Assembly: GCA_023055505.1 (NCBI GenBank)
Contig: JALIRH010000098.1
Span: 372,001 to 436,000, forward strand
DNA: 64,000 nt
From: Callipepla californica brunnescens
Lineage: Eukaryota; Chordata; Aves; Galliformes; Odontophoridae
Direction of reading: 5' to 3'
The position numbers and the translations under genes were made by a program. Below the pieces are notes generated by a model, which was not told where the DNA came from, made no database searches, and was given only the letters and a program-made list of their open reading frames with translations. Positions 1 to 12,090 of the stretch are shown here, piece after piece (positions within the stretch are counted from its first letter, which is position 1; the number at the start of each line of letters is the position of its first letter).

Positions 1-2709
1 AAGCGGTGGAATCACACACGCCTTTGGGAGAGGAATTATCTTTCCGTACTTAACGTCTCTCCATTGCTTTCATAGTTCTGAAAAACATCCCTTTTTGAGA
101 GAGAATGAGAAAGATCCGCCGGTATTGTAAGAAAATTGAAATGAATGTGTTAGATTAAGGAAGTAAAACGGATAACAGCACTGGTCAGAGAAAAGAATGA
201 AAACGTGCTCGCAGATGAATGAACGATTCAGACGTACGTTGCATACAGTAGCAGAGCAGAATGAGAATCAAAACTTTCCTTCCCATTAAAACTGGGATCC
301 AGCACACATTCACTTACAACTCCTGAAACCGAGTCACTTTCACGTGTAAACCGCGAATTGTTGGAATAGGACCGCTACCGGCTGATTTTTGAAAAGCCGC
401 GATTCAGTGCACTGCTGCCGTCTGACTGGCGTCTTTCTTCAGCGGCAAGAGCAGCAGTAGTCGCGATTGATGCATTCGAGCGGAATCCGAGGTTCTGAGC
501 GGTTCGAATATTAACACTCTGCCGGTTTGCTCTGCTTGTTAAAGAAGGCTTTTGCAACGCTCCGATGATAGTGTTTTTGGGGAACACTTAGAAGAGGTGG
601 AATCAAACATACATTGGGTAGAAGAAACAGCTTGACGTACTTAACGCTTCTATTTCACTTCCTCAGCTCTGAATATCATACCGTTGCAAATGACAATCTG
701 AGTTGTCCGTTAGTTTGGCAAGAAAAACTGGTGTGACTAGAGGTGCTAAAAAAGGTAACAAGACTGCTCAGAGAAAAGAATGAAAACTTGCTCGCAGATG
801 ATTGAATGATGCAGGCATACGTTGCATTCAGTAGCAGTGCAGAATGAGAATCAAAACTTTCCCTCTCACTAACACTGGGATCAGGCATCCATTCACTTAC
901 AACTCCTGAAACCGAGTCACTTTCACGTGTAAACCGCGATTTGTTGGAGTAGGAACGCTACCGGCTGATTATTGAAAAGCCGCGATTCAGTGCACTTTTA
1001 CCGGCTGAGTGGCGTCTTTCTTCAGCGGCAAAAGCAGCAGGAGCCGCGATTGATGCGATTGAATCGGAATCCGCGGCTAAGCGCGGTTCGAGCATCAAAC
1101 TCTCGGCCGCTTTGCACTGCTTCTTAAATGGGGCTATTCCGATGCTCCGGTGACAAGGTTTTATGGGGAACATTTAGAAGCTGTAGAATCACACATACCA
1201 TTGGGAGAATTAAATTTTCGTACTTAACTCCTCTCCATTGCTTCCATAGTTCTGAAAAACATACCTTTTTGAGAGAAAATGAGAACGATCCACGTGTATT
1301 GTAAGAAATTTGAAGTGAATGTGGTAGACTGTGGAAGTAAAAACGATACCAACACTGGTAGGAGAAAAGAATGAAAACGTGCTCGCAGATGAATGAACGA
1401 TGCAGACATACGTTGCATTCAGTAGCAGAGCAGAATGAGAATCAAAACTTTCCCTCCTATTGACACTGGGATCCAGCACACATTCTCTTACAACTCCAGA
1501 AACGGCGTCACTTTCACGTGTAAACCGCGATTTGCTGGATTAGGACCGCTACCGGCTGATTTTTGAAAAGCCGCGATTCAGTGCACTGCTGCCGTCTGAC
1601 TGGCGTCTTTCTTCAGCGGCAAAAGCAGCAGGAGCCGCGATTGATGCGATTGAATGGGAATCCGCGGCTAAGCGCGGTTCGAGCATCAAACTCTCGGCCG
1701 CTTTGCTCTGCTTCTTAAAGGGAGCCATTACGAAGCTCCGGTAACAAGGTTTTATGAGGAACATTTAGAAGCGGTAGAATCACACACGAGAATCAAATCT
1801 TTCCCTCCCACTAAGTTTGGGATCCAGCATGCATTCTCTTACAACTCCTGAAACGGAGTCACTTTCACGTGTTAGACGCGATTGGATGAAATTTGACCGC
1901 AACCGGCAATTATTGATGCCGCTATTCAGTGCACGTCTGTCGTTTTATTGGCGTCTTTCTTCAGCGGCAAAAGCAGCAATAGCCGCGATTGATGCGATTC
2001 GAGCCTGATACGCAGTTCTTCTCGTTTCAAATAGAAAGCTCGCAGCCGTTTTGCTCTCCTTTTTAAAGAAGGCTTTTGCAATGCTCCGATGACAGTGTTT
2101 TTGGGGAACATTTCGAAGCGGTTGAATCACACAATGCATTTGGTAGAAAAAACAGCTTGACGTATTCAACGCTACTATTTGACTTCTTTAGCTCTGAATA
2201 TCATACCGTTCCAAATGAACATCGGAATGATCCGTTTCTTCGACATCAAAACTAGTGTGTCGGTATTATCTAGAGGTACTAAAAAGGAGAAGAACACTGC
2301 TCAGAGAAAAAGAATGAAAACGTGCTCGCAGATGAAGGAATGATGCAGACATACGTTGTATACAGTTGCAGAGCAGAATGAGAATCCAAACTTACCCTCC
2401 CATTAATATTAGGATTCAGCTTCCATTCACTTCCAACTCCTGAAACGGAGTCACTTTCACATGGAAACCGCGATTTGCTTGATTAGGACCTCTGCCGGCT
2501 GATTCTTGAAGCCGCTATTCATTGCACGGCACCTTGATGACGCTCGTCTTTCTTCAGCGGCAAAAGCCGCAGGAGCCGCGATTGATGCCATAGAATCGGA
2601 ATTCGCAGATCAGCGCCATTCGAACAGAAAGCTCGCTGCTGGTGTGATCTACTTGGTAAAGGGGGCTTTTGCGGTGCTCTGATTATACGGTTTCTTGCTG
2701 AACATTTCG
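1..2709. repeat. ~590-bp satellite array, five units
   Basis: Five head-to-tail units begin at 1, 592, 1178, 1769 and 2116, each opening with a version of AAGCGGTGGAATCACAC; a sixth copy stops after ~30 bp at 2710. Full units are 591, 586, 591 and 594 bp. Shared landmarks are a GAGAATCAAAACTTTCC block, TCACTTTCACGTGTAAACCG, a TTTCTTCAGCGGCAAAAGC block and a TTTTGGGGAACA end. Copies are visibly diverged, so the array is not recently homogenised. Short reading frames of 60-96 codons recur on the minus strand in the same relative place, but they differ in frame and have no recognisable domain. I do not recognise the family. The composition is mixed and quite unlike the adjoining telomeric DNA. 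Confidence 0.9.
1769..2115. repeat. Internally deleted satellite unit (347 bp)
   Basis: This fourth unit passes directly from its opening AATCACACAC into GAGAATCAAA, skipping about 245 bp present in the other units. The rest is collinear with them. It is best read as an internal deletion of a full unit. Confidence 0.85.
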
Positions 2710-3197
2710 AAGCAGTGGAATCACACCTGATTTGTCTAGAGGAGAAATGACACCTAAGACTATTGCTAACCCGAAACCTAATCCAAGCTCCAACCTTTAT
2801 CCTATCCACAATCTTTGCCCTAACTCACAACCTAACCCTCAACCTCAACCTAACCAGAACCCTAAGCCTTACTTGAAATGCTAAACCTAACCCTAACCCA
2901 AACCTCAAACCTAGCACTAACCCTACTCCCAACCAAAACCACAACTCTAATCCTAAACCTAAAGCTAACTCTAAATCTAAAGCTAAGCCTAATACTTACC
3001 CTTGACCCAAATCGTCTCCATAAGAATCACTGTATCTATTACCCGAATCCTAACTCTACCTTCAAGTTATCCCTAACTCTGATCCTAAACCAAAACCCAA
3101 ATTGAAGCCCAACCCTAAAACTTGAACAAAGCATCAGATTACCACAACCCTCACCTAACAGGAAACCAAAAAAAAAACCTAGCCCTAAAACTAACCC
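2710..3197. repeat. Satellite-to-telomere transition, degenerate CCTAA repeats
   Basis: After ~30 bp of a sixth satellite unit the sequence changes at about 2740-2765 to irregular CCTAAC, CCTAAA and CTCTAA words. These are diverged CCCTAA repeats of the kind found near bird telomeres. A 75-codon frame here (Leu/Thr/Asn-rich) is a product of the repeat, not a gene. Confidence 0.8.
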
Positions 3198-5035
3198 CAA
3201 ACCCAATCCAAACCCCAAACCTACTCCTATTCCTAAACCTTATCTTAACCCTAAACCAAACCCAAACCCAAGGCCCTCCCCTTCTCTCAGCCTAACACTC
3301 AAACTAACCTAAACCCGAAACTAACCCTACATTTATCCTAATCTTATCCATATTCTAAGGCCTAACCCTACTCTGACCAGAAAGCTCATGTTGTCTAAAA
3401 TCTACCCCTTACCTAAAACCTAAATCGACAAAAAAACCTAACCCGAAACCTCAACCTAACTCTTCTCCTAACTAGAACACCAGCACTTCACCTTACCCTA
3501 ACTGGAAACCTAGGACTAAATCCTTACCTTGTCCAGAACCCTATTCCTAACCCAAACCAGAATTCGAACCTCTACCCTAACCAAAACCCTTCCCCTAAAC
3601 CTAAACCTAATGCTACCCTCAACCAAACCCTAGCCCTAAATCCTACCCTAAAACCAACACCACGTTTAAGCTCAAACCTCAAGCCTCAAAGAAAGCATCA
3701 GATTACCGCAGATCTCACCTAACACTAACCCCAATCCAATCCCTACTACTAACCCCAAACCCAATCCAAACACCAAAACTATTCCTATTCCTAAACCTAA
3801 CACTAAGCCAGAACCAAACCCAAGGCCTACCCCTTCTCTCAGCCTGACACTCAAACTAACCTAGACCTGAACGCAACGCTAAATCAAATACTAAAACTCT
3901 CCCTTAGCCAAGGCCCTTTTAGGACCCTTCCCTGGTCCTAAAACTAAAGAGAACCCTACCCCTTCCACTAAACCTTCATCTACATCCCTAACCCTTACCC
4001 TAAACCTAAATCTACACCAAAACCTAACCCTAACCCTAACATCTCTTCTAACTGTAAAACTAACGCTTCACCTAACCCGAACTGAAACCCCAGGACTAAA
4101 CCTTACCTAACACCTAGCTATATTCCTAACCCTATCCTGAAACCTAACGTTAACCCTAACCCTAAAAACAACTTGGAACCAAACCCTAACCCTAACCTAA
4201 CCCTTATCAGAACCCTAAATCTAATCCTAACCGTTACCTCAATTGAACTCCAATTCTTCCTGAAATCTAAATGGGACCTTAAAACCAACCCCAGATGGAA
4301 GCCCAACCCTAAACCTAACACAAAGCATTAGATTACCACAGCCATCACCTAACTCTAACCCCAGCCTTAACGCTAATACTATCCCAAACACTATTCCAAT
4401 TCCTAAACCCAACACAAACCCAAAAACACAAAGCCTACAATTCTCACAGCCTAACACTGAAAGGAAACCTAAATCTTACCCTAACTCTAAAACTAATCCC
4501 AAGCATGACCACAATTTAAACTCTAAATCTACCTTCAAACTAAAGCTGACCCTAACACCAACCTCAAGTAAAAGCCCAACCCTAAGCCTAACACAAAGCA
4601 TTAGATTACCACAACGCTCACCTAACTTCTAACCCCCACCCTAACACTAATACTAAAGCAATCAGATTCCAAATACTAACCCAATTCCTATTCTGAAACC
4701 CAAAACTATTCCAAAAACAAACCCAAGGCCTAACCTTTCTCTCACCCTAACAATCAAAGAAAACCTATTCCTAAACCTAATCCTAAATCTAGTCCTAACC
4801 CTAACCCTCACCCTTAATCTAACCCCAACCCCCACCCAGAAGCTAACACTTAGCATTGTACAATACCTAAACGTACCCCTAATCCTTATCACTAAACCTA
4901 AAAGGAACCTGAAACATAGTGCTAAATCCGAACCCTAACCCTGAAGACTAACGCTAACAATGAACCAATTCCTATACATTTTCCTTCCTCCAAATTGATT
5001 CCTAGCACTAACCCAAACCCTACATTAACCCTATC
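3198..5035. repeat. C-rich arm of unit 1 with internal subrepeats
   Basis: Degenerate CCCTAA DNA carries recurring landmark words: AGCATCAGATTACC or AGCATTAGATTACCACA at about 3129, 3690, 4326 and 4598, and an AAGGCC..CCCTTCTCTCAGCCT block at about 3272 and 3814, with related copies at 4430 and 4727. The last two AGCATTAG landmarks are 273 bp apart, marking a local tandem duplication. The same words occur in inverse orientation in the G-rich arm at 7186-8678. Confidence 0.8.
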
Positions 5036-6400
5036 CTAACCCTAACCCTAACCCTAGCCCTAAACTACATTAACCCTAACCCTAACCCTAACCCTAACCC
5101 TAGCCCTAACCTAACTCTAACCCTAACCCTAACCCTAAACCTAATGCTAACCCTTACCCTACCCTAACCCTAACCCTACCATACCCTAACCCTAACCTAC
5201 CCTAACACTAACCCTAACCCTAACCCTAAACCTAAACCTAAACCTAAACCTAACCCTAACCCTAACCCTAATTCCTAACCCTTACCTTAACTGTATCACA
5301 ATCCCTATCATAATTCTTACCCTAACCCTAACCCTTACCTAACCCTAACCCTAACCCTAAACCTAACTCTAACCTTAACCCTAACCCTAACCCTAACCTA
5401 ACCCTAACCCTAATCCTAACCCTAACCCTAACTCTAATTCCTAACCCTTACCTTAACTGTATCACAATCCCTATCCTAATTCTTACCCTAACCCTAACCC
5501 TTACCTAACCCTAACCCTAACCCTAACCCTAACCTCAACCCTAACCCTAACACAAACCCTAACCCTAATTTTACCCTAACCCTAAGCATACCCTAACCCT
5601 AACCCTAACCCTAACCCTAACCCTAACCCTAACCCTAACCCCAACCCTAACCTAACCCTAACCCTAACCCTAACCCTAACCCTAACCCTACCCTAACCCT
5701 AACCCTAACCCTAACCCTAACCCTAACCCTAACCCTAACCCTAACCCTAACCCTAACCCTAACCTAACCCTAACCCTAACCCTAACCCTAACCCTAACCC
5801 TAACCTAACCCTAACCCTAATCCTAACCCTAACCCTAACCCTAATTCCTAACCCTTACCTTAACTGTATCACAATCCCTATCCTAATTCTTACCCTAACC
5901 CTAATCCTAACCCTAACCCTAACCTCAACGCTAACCCTAACACTAACCCTAACCCTAATTTTACCCTAACCCTAAGCATACCCTAACCCTAACCCTAACC
6001 CTAACCCTAACCCTAACCCCAACCCTAACCTAACCCTAACCCTAACCCTAACCCTAACCCTAACCCTACCCTAACCCTACCCTAACCCTAACCCTAACCC
6101 TAACCCTAACCCTAACCCTAACCCTAACCCTAACCCTAACCCTAGCAATAAATTTAACCTTAACCCTAACCCTAACCCTAACCCTACCCTAACCCTAACC
6201 CTAACCCTAACCCTAACCCTAACCCTAACCCTAACCCTAACCCTACCCTAACACTAACCCTAACCCTAACCCTAACCCTAACCCTTACCCTAACCCTAGC
6301 CTAACCCAAACCCTAACCCTACCCTAACCCTAACCCTAACCCTAACCCTAACCCTAACCCTAACCCTAACCCTAACCCTACTTTACCCTAACCCTAATCC
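5036..6400. repeat. Telomeric CCCTAA core of unit 1
   Basis: About 1.36 kb is dominated by exact CCCTAA hexamers, with runs of roughly ten or more perfect repeats (for example about 5691-5764), broken by recurring interruptions such as TTAACTGTATCACAATCCC. This is the vertebrate telomere repeat, C-strand on +. Because it lies inside a unit it is interstitial, not a chromosome terminus. Confidence 0.95.
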
Positions 6401-7179
6401 TAACACTAACTCTAACTTTATTCCTTACCCTAACACTAATCCAATCCCGAACCGTAACCCTAATCCTAGCCCTAACTCTAACTTTATTCGTAACCCTACC
6501 CCTAATCCAAACAATAACCCTTACCCTAATCAAACCCTATCCCTATTCCTAACCCTTACCCTAACCGTATCACAATCCCTATCCTAACTCTTACCATAAC
6601 CCAAACCCTAACCTAACCTAACCCTAACCCTAACCCTAACCCTATCCCTAACCCCTACCCTAACCCTAACCCTACCCTAACCTTAACTCTACCCTAACCG
6701 TATCCCTACCCTAACCCTAACCCTAATCCTAGCCCTTACTCTAACTTTATTCCTAACCCTACCCCTGATCCAAACACTAACCCTAACCTTAATGTAACCC
6801 TAACCCTATTCCTAACCCTTACCCTAACTGTATCCCATTCCCTATCCTAACTCTTACCATAACCCTAACCCTGATGCTAATGCTAACCCTAACCCTGAAT
6901 CTAACCCTTACCCTAACCCTATCCCTTACCCAGAAGCTAACACTTAGCGTTGTACAATACCTAACCGTACCCTAACCCTATCCCTAAACCTAAAAGGAAC
7001 CCAAACTCTAACCCTAAATCTGTCCCTGAGCCTAACCTTCAACCTTACCCTAACCTTAACCCTAACCCTGTTCCATTCTCTAAACATATCTGTAAGCATT
7101 ACCTTCATCCTAACTCGAACTCTACCCTAACCCTATCCCTTTGACCCCAACACAAAACCCAGATTGAGCCTGACCCTAA

Positions 7180-7185
7180 CCTAGG
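7180..7185. other. Strand-switch point CCTAGG, unit 1
   Basis: At the palindrome CCTAGG the + strand changes from CCCTAA-like to TTAGGG-like sequence within about 30 bp. The same hexamer sits at the switch in every unit (12872, 17646, 22418, 27190). It marks the ancestral inversion joint. Confidence 0.7.
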
Positions 7186-8678
7186 TAGCATAAAGTGTAT
7201 GTAGGGTGAATTTGAGTTTTAGGGTCAAAGTTAAATTGTTAGTTTTAGGGTTAGGGTGAAGGATTGCTTTAGTTCTAGTATTAGGGTGTTTGGGGTTAGG
7301 GTTAGGGTAAGGATTTTGGAGTGGATTAGGTTTAGGGTCAGGTTTGGGGGAGTTTTGGGGTTAGGGTTAGATTTAGGATTAGGGTTAGCAAAAAAGTTGT
7401 TTTAGTTTTAGTTTAGGTTAGTGCTAGGATTAGGTTGAGTGTTCTTGTGAAGTTTAGGTTTAGGGTTAGGTTTAGGTTTAGATTGAGGTTTAGGGTAAGG
7501 AGTAGGGTTAATTTGACTTTTAGGGTCAGAGTAGAGTTAAGTCGTGTTAGGGTTAAGGTTAAGAACAGGATTCAGATTCCAATTAGGTTTTGGGTTCCTA
7601 CTAGGGATAGGCCTCAAATTAGTGTTAAGGTTAGGGTTAGGGTTAGGTATAGGGAAAGGGTTAGTGTTAAGGCCAGGGCAAGTGTATGGTTTAGGGTAAA
7701 GATTGGATTTAGGGTTAGGTTTAGATGTAGGTTTGGTTTGATCGTTAGGGTGTGAGAAGGCACCGGCCTTGGATTTCATTTGGAGATTGGGTAAGGTTTA
7801 GGAATAGGAATAACATTGGTGTTTAAAAGATGATTAGTGTTAGTATTAGGGATAGGGTTACGGTTAGAGTTTAGTTAGGGTTGTTAGTTTTAGAGTGAGG
7901 GATAGGGGTATGGTTTGGTCTAGTACTTGGGTTAGGGTTTGGGATAGTCATAGCATTAGTGTTAGGGTTAGGGTTCCGTTAGGGTTGTGGTAATCTGATG
8001 CTAGGTGTCGGGATTAGGGTTGTGCTTAAATGTGGGTTTGGTTTGAGGGTCAGAGTTAGGGTTAGGGTAGAGTTAGAATTAGGGTAAGAGTTAGGATTAG
8101 GTTTAGGATTAGGATAAAGATTAGGTTAGGATTAGTGTTGGCTTTAGGGTTGTGTCTGGGAGAAGGGTTAGTGTTAGGGATAGACTTAGGGTAAGAGTAA
8201 GTGTTAGGAATAGGCATAGGTTTTGGGAAAGTTTCAGAGTTTGGACTGGATTTATGATTAGGGTTAGGGACAAAGATTTTTTGAGATTTATGATTAGATT
8301 TAGGGAGAAAAGTAGGCTGACTTGTGGTGTTAGCAGTAGGTTTAGGTTTAGGTTTAGGTTTAGGATTCCATTTGTATTTCTTGATCGAGGTTGGGTTAGT
8401 TGGAGTGTAAAGGTCAGAGTAGGGTTAGGCCTTGGGATAGGGTTAAGGTTTGGAATAGGATTAGGATTCAAATGATGTTACGGGTTGGTGTTAGGGTTAG
8501 GGAAAGGTTAGGATCAGGGTTGAGGTCAGGGTTAGGTATAGGAAAAGGGTTAGTGTTAGGGCTAGGGCAATTGGAAGGGTTAGGCTTAGGCTTAGATATT
8601 AGGGTTAGGTTTAGGCGGAGGTTTGGTTCGAGTGTCAGGGTGAGAGAAGGGGTAGGCCTGGGGTTTGGTTTTGGGTTA
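7186..8678. repeat. G-rich TTAGGG-like arm of unit 1
   Basis: About 1.49 kb of diverged TTAGGG repeat lies on the + strand. Its landmarks are reverse complements of those in the C-rich arm: GTTGTGGTAATCTGATGCT near 7985 pairs exactly with AGCATCAGATTACCACAAC near 3129, and the GTGAGAGAAGGGGTAGGCC block near 8640 pairs with the GGCCTACCCCTTCTCTCAG block near 3814. Long frames on both strands (up to 116 codons, Arg/Val/Phe- or Leu/Asn/Pro-rich) arise from the stop-poor repeat. Confidence 0.85.
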
Positions 8679-8866
8679 CATCATACAAATCATCCCATAC
8701 ATTAGCTGGGGTGGGAGGTGCAAGGAACAGCCAGCAAAGTGCTGAGTTCATTCCAATCAGAGGACCTGAAGATCGGGTAGCTACTATCAAACCGTTTGTG
8801 TTGCCAATTCCGATGATATTTATGGGGCCCTGATGTTATGGTTCAGTGGGGAGTCACTATCAAGTC
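8679..8866 (+). pseudogene. Captured ERV protease fragment, copy 1
   Basis: This 188-bp non-telomeric segment is identical in kind to the start of the ERV at 28689. Conceptual translation shows a protease flap-like GVGGARNSQQSAE stretch followed by IRGPED and IKPFVLPIPM, as in the C-terminal half of retroviral aspartic proteases. The frame is broken at the GGGGCCCTGA stretch, where a stop replaces the expected continuation. The active-site DTG region is not included. It ends abruptly at CAAGTC, where the next unit begins. Confidence 0.8.
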
Positions 8867-10689
8867 CAAACCCAATCCAAACCCCAAACCTACTCCTATT
8901 CCTAAACCTTATCTTAACCCTAAACCAAACCCAAACCCAAGGCCCTCCCCTTCTCTCAGCCTAACACTCAAACTAACCTAAACCCGAAACTAACCCTACA
9001 TTTATCCGAATCTTATCCATATTCTAAGGCCTAACCCTACTCTGACCAGAAAGCTCATGTTGTCTAAAATCTACCCCTTACCTAAAACCTAAATCGACAA
9101 AAAAACCTAACCCGAAACCTCAACCTAACTCTTCTCCTAACTAGAACACCAGCACTTCACCTTACCCTAACTGGAAACCTAGGACTAAATCCTTACCTTG
9201 TCCAGAACCCTATTCCTAACCCAAACCAGAATTCTAACCTCTACCCTAACCAAAACCCTTCCCCTAAACCTAAACCTAATGCTACCCTCAACCAAACCCT
9301 AGCCCTAAATCCTACCCTAAAACCAACACCACGTTTAAGCTCAAACCTCAAGCCTCAAAGAAAGCATCAGATTACCGCAGATCTCACCTAACACTAACCC
9401 CAATCCAATCCCTACTACTAACCCCAAACCCAATCCAAACACCAAAACTATTCCTATTCCTAAACCTAACACTAAGCCAGAACCAAACCCAAGGCCTACC
9501 CCTTCTCTCAGCCTGACACTCAAACTAACCTAGATCTGAACGCAACGCTAAATCAAATACTAAAACTCACCCTTAGCCAAGGCCCTTTTAGGACCCTTCC
9601 CTGGTCCTAAAACTAAAGAGAACCCTACCCCTTCCACTAAACCTTCATCTACATCCCTAACCCTTACCCTAAACCTAAATCTACACCAAAACCTAACCCT
9701 AACCCTAACATGTCTTCTAACTGTAAAACTAACGCTTCACCTAACCCGAACTGAAACCCCAGGACTAAACCTTACCTAACAAACACCTAGCTATATTCCT
9801 AACCCTATCCTGAAACCTAACGTTAACCCTAACCCTAAAAACAACTTGGAACCAAACCCTAACCCTAACCTAACCCTTATCAGAACCCTAAATCTAATCC
9901 TAACCGTTACCTCAATTGAACTCCAATTCTTCCTGAAATCTAAATGGGACCTTAAAACCAACCCCAGATGGAAGCCCAACCCTAAACCTAACACAAAGCA
10001 TTAGATTACCACAGCCATCACCTAACTCTAACCCCAGCCTTAACGCTAATACTATCCCAAACACTATTCCAATTCCTAAACCCAACACAAACCCAAAAAC
10101 ACAAAGCCTACAATTCTCACAGCCTAACACTGAAAGGAAACCTAAATCTTACCCTAACTCTAAAACTAATCCCAAGCATGACCACAATTTAAACTCGAAA
10201 TCTACCTTCAAACTAAAGCTGACCCTAACACCAACCTCAAGTAAAAGCCCAACCCTAAGCCTAACACAAAGCATTAGATTACCACAACGCTCACCTAACT
10301 TCTAACCCCCACCCTAACACTAATACTAAAGCAATCAGATTCCAAATACTAACCCAATTCCTATTCTGAAACCCAAAACTATTCCAAAAACAAACCCAAG
10401 GCCTAACCTTTCTCTCACCCTAACAATCAAAGAAAACCTATTCCTAAACCTAATCCTAAATCTAGTCCTAACCCTAACCCTCACCCTTAATCTAACCCCA
10501 ACCCCCACCCAGAAGCTAACACTTAGCATTGTACAATACCTAAACGTACCCCTAATCCTTATCACTAAACCTAAAAGGAACCTGAAACATAGTGCTAAAT
10601 CCGAACCCTAACCCTGAAGACTAACGCTAACAATGAACCAATTCCTATACCTTTTCCTTCCTCCAAATTGATTCCTAGCACTAACCCTA

Positions 10690-12090
10690 ACCCTACATTA
10701 ACCCTATCCTAACCCTAACCCTAACCCTAGCCCTAAACTACATTAACCCTAACACTAACCCTAACCCTAACCCTAGCCCTAACCTAACTCTAACCCTAAC
10801 CCTAACCCTAAACCTAATGCTAACCCTTACCCTACCCTAACCCTAACCCTACCATACCCTAACCCTAACCTACCCTAACACTAATCCTAACCCTAACCCT
10901 AAACCTAAACCTAAACCTAAACCTAACCCTAACCCTAACCCTAATTCCTAACCCTTACCTTAACTGTATCACAATCCCTATCATAATTCTTACCCTAACC
11001 CTAACCCTTACCTAACCCTAACCCTAACCCTAACCCTAACTCTAACCTTAACCCTAACCCTAACGCTAACCTAACCCTAACCCTAATCCTAACCCTAACC
11101 CTAACTCTAATTCCTAACCCTTACCTTAACTGTATCACAATCCCTATCCTAATTCTTACCCTAACCCTAACCCTTACCTAACCCTAACCCTAACCCTAAC
11201 CCTAACCTCAACCCTAACCCTAACACTAACCCTAACCCTAATTTTACCCTAACCCTAAGCATACCCTAACCCTAACCCTAACCCTAACCCTAACCCTAAC
11301 CCTAACCCCAACCCTAACCTAACCCTAACCCTAACCCTAACCCTAACCCTAACCCTACCCTAACCCTAACCCTAACCCTAACCCTAACCCTAACCCTAAC
11401 CCTAACCCTAACCCTAACCCTAACCCTAACCCTAACCTAACCCTAACCCTAACCCTAACCCTAACCCTAACCCTAACCCTAACCTAACCCTAACCCTAAT
11501 CCTAACCCTAACCCTAACCCTAATTCCTAACCCTTACCTTAACTGTATCACAATCCCTATCCTAATTCTTACCCTAACCCTAATCCTAACCCTAACCCTA
11601 ACCTCAACCCTAACCCTAACACTAACCCTAACCCTAATTTTACCCTAACCCTAAGCATACCCTAACCCTAACCCTAACCCTAACCCTAACCCTAACCCCA
11701 ACCCTAACCTAACCCTAACCCTAACCCTAACCCTAACCCTAACCCTAACCCTAACCCTACCCTAACCCTACCCTAACCCTAACCCTAACCCTAACCCTAA
11801 CCCTAACCCTAACCCTAACCCTAACCCTAACCCTAGCAATAAATTTAACCTTAACCCTAACCCTAACCCTAACCCTACCCTAACCCTAACCCTAACCCTA
11901 ACCCTAACCCTAACCCTAACCCTAACCCTACCCTAACACTAACCCTAACCCTAACCCTAACCCTAACCCTTACCCTAACCCTAGCCTAACCCAAACCCTA
12001 ACCCTACCCTAACCCTAACCCTAACCCTAACCCTAACCCTAACCCTAACCCTAACCCTAACCCTAACCCTAACCCTACTTTACCCTAACC
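10690..12090. repeat. Telomeric CCCTAA core of unit 2
   Basis: About 1.4 kb of mostly perfect CCCTAA hexamers with the same interruptions as unit 1, including AATTTTACCC and AATAAATTTAACC. It is the longest core in the array together with that of unit 1. Confidence 0.93.

Larger units (their letters stand above)
3198..8866. repeat. Subtelomeric macrosatellite unit 1 (5669 bp)
   Basis: This is the first of five tandem units, bounded by the junction where a CACTATCAAGTC end meets CAAACCCAATCC. Order: degenerate C-rich arm (3198-5035), near-pure CCCTAA core (5036-6400), diverged C-rich stretch (6400-7179), strand switch (7180-7185), G-rich TTAGGG-like arm (7186-8678), retroviral protease fragment (8679-8866). 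Unit 1 has private or ancestral-looking states: AACATCTCTTC near 4050 where units 2-5 have AACATGTCTTC, no extra AACA before CACCTAGC near 4110, and TAGACCTGAACG near 3863 where units 2-5 have TAGATCTGAACG. It is likely the oldest or least homogenised unit. Confidence 0.93.

Noticed and set aside
5036..6400. A true chromosome terminus
   Set aside because: The exact telomeric run is interrupted and is followed by more sequence on both sides in all five units, so it is interstitial.
7186..8866. Relic of a simple head-to-head telomere fusion
   Set aside because: Inside a unit the order is C-rich then G-rich, opposite to a fusion. The fusion-like order appears only at unit borders and is separated by ERV sequence, so tandem amplification of an inverted unit explains it better.
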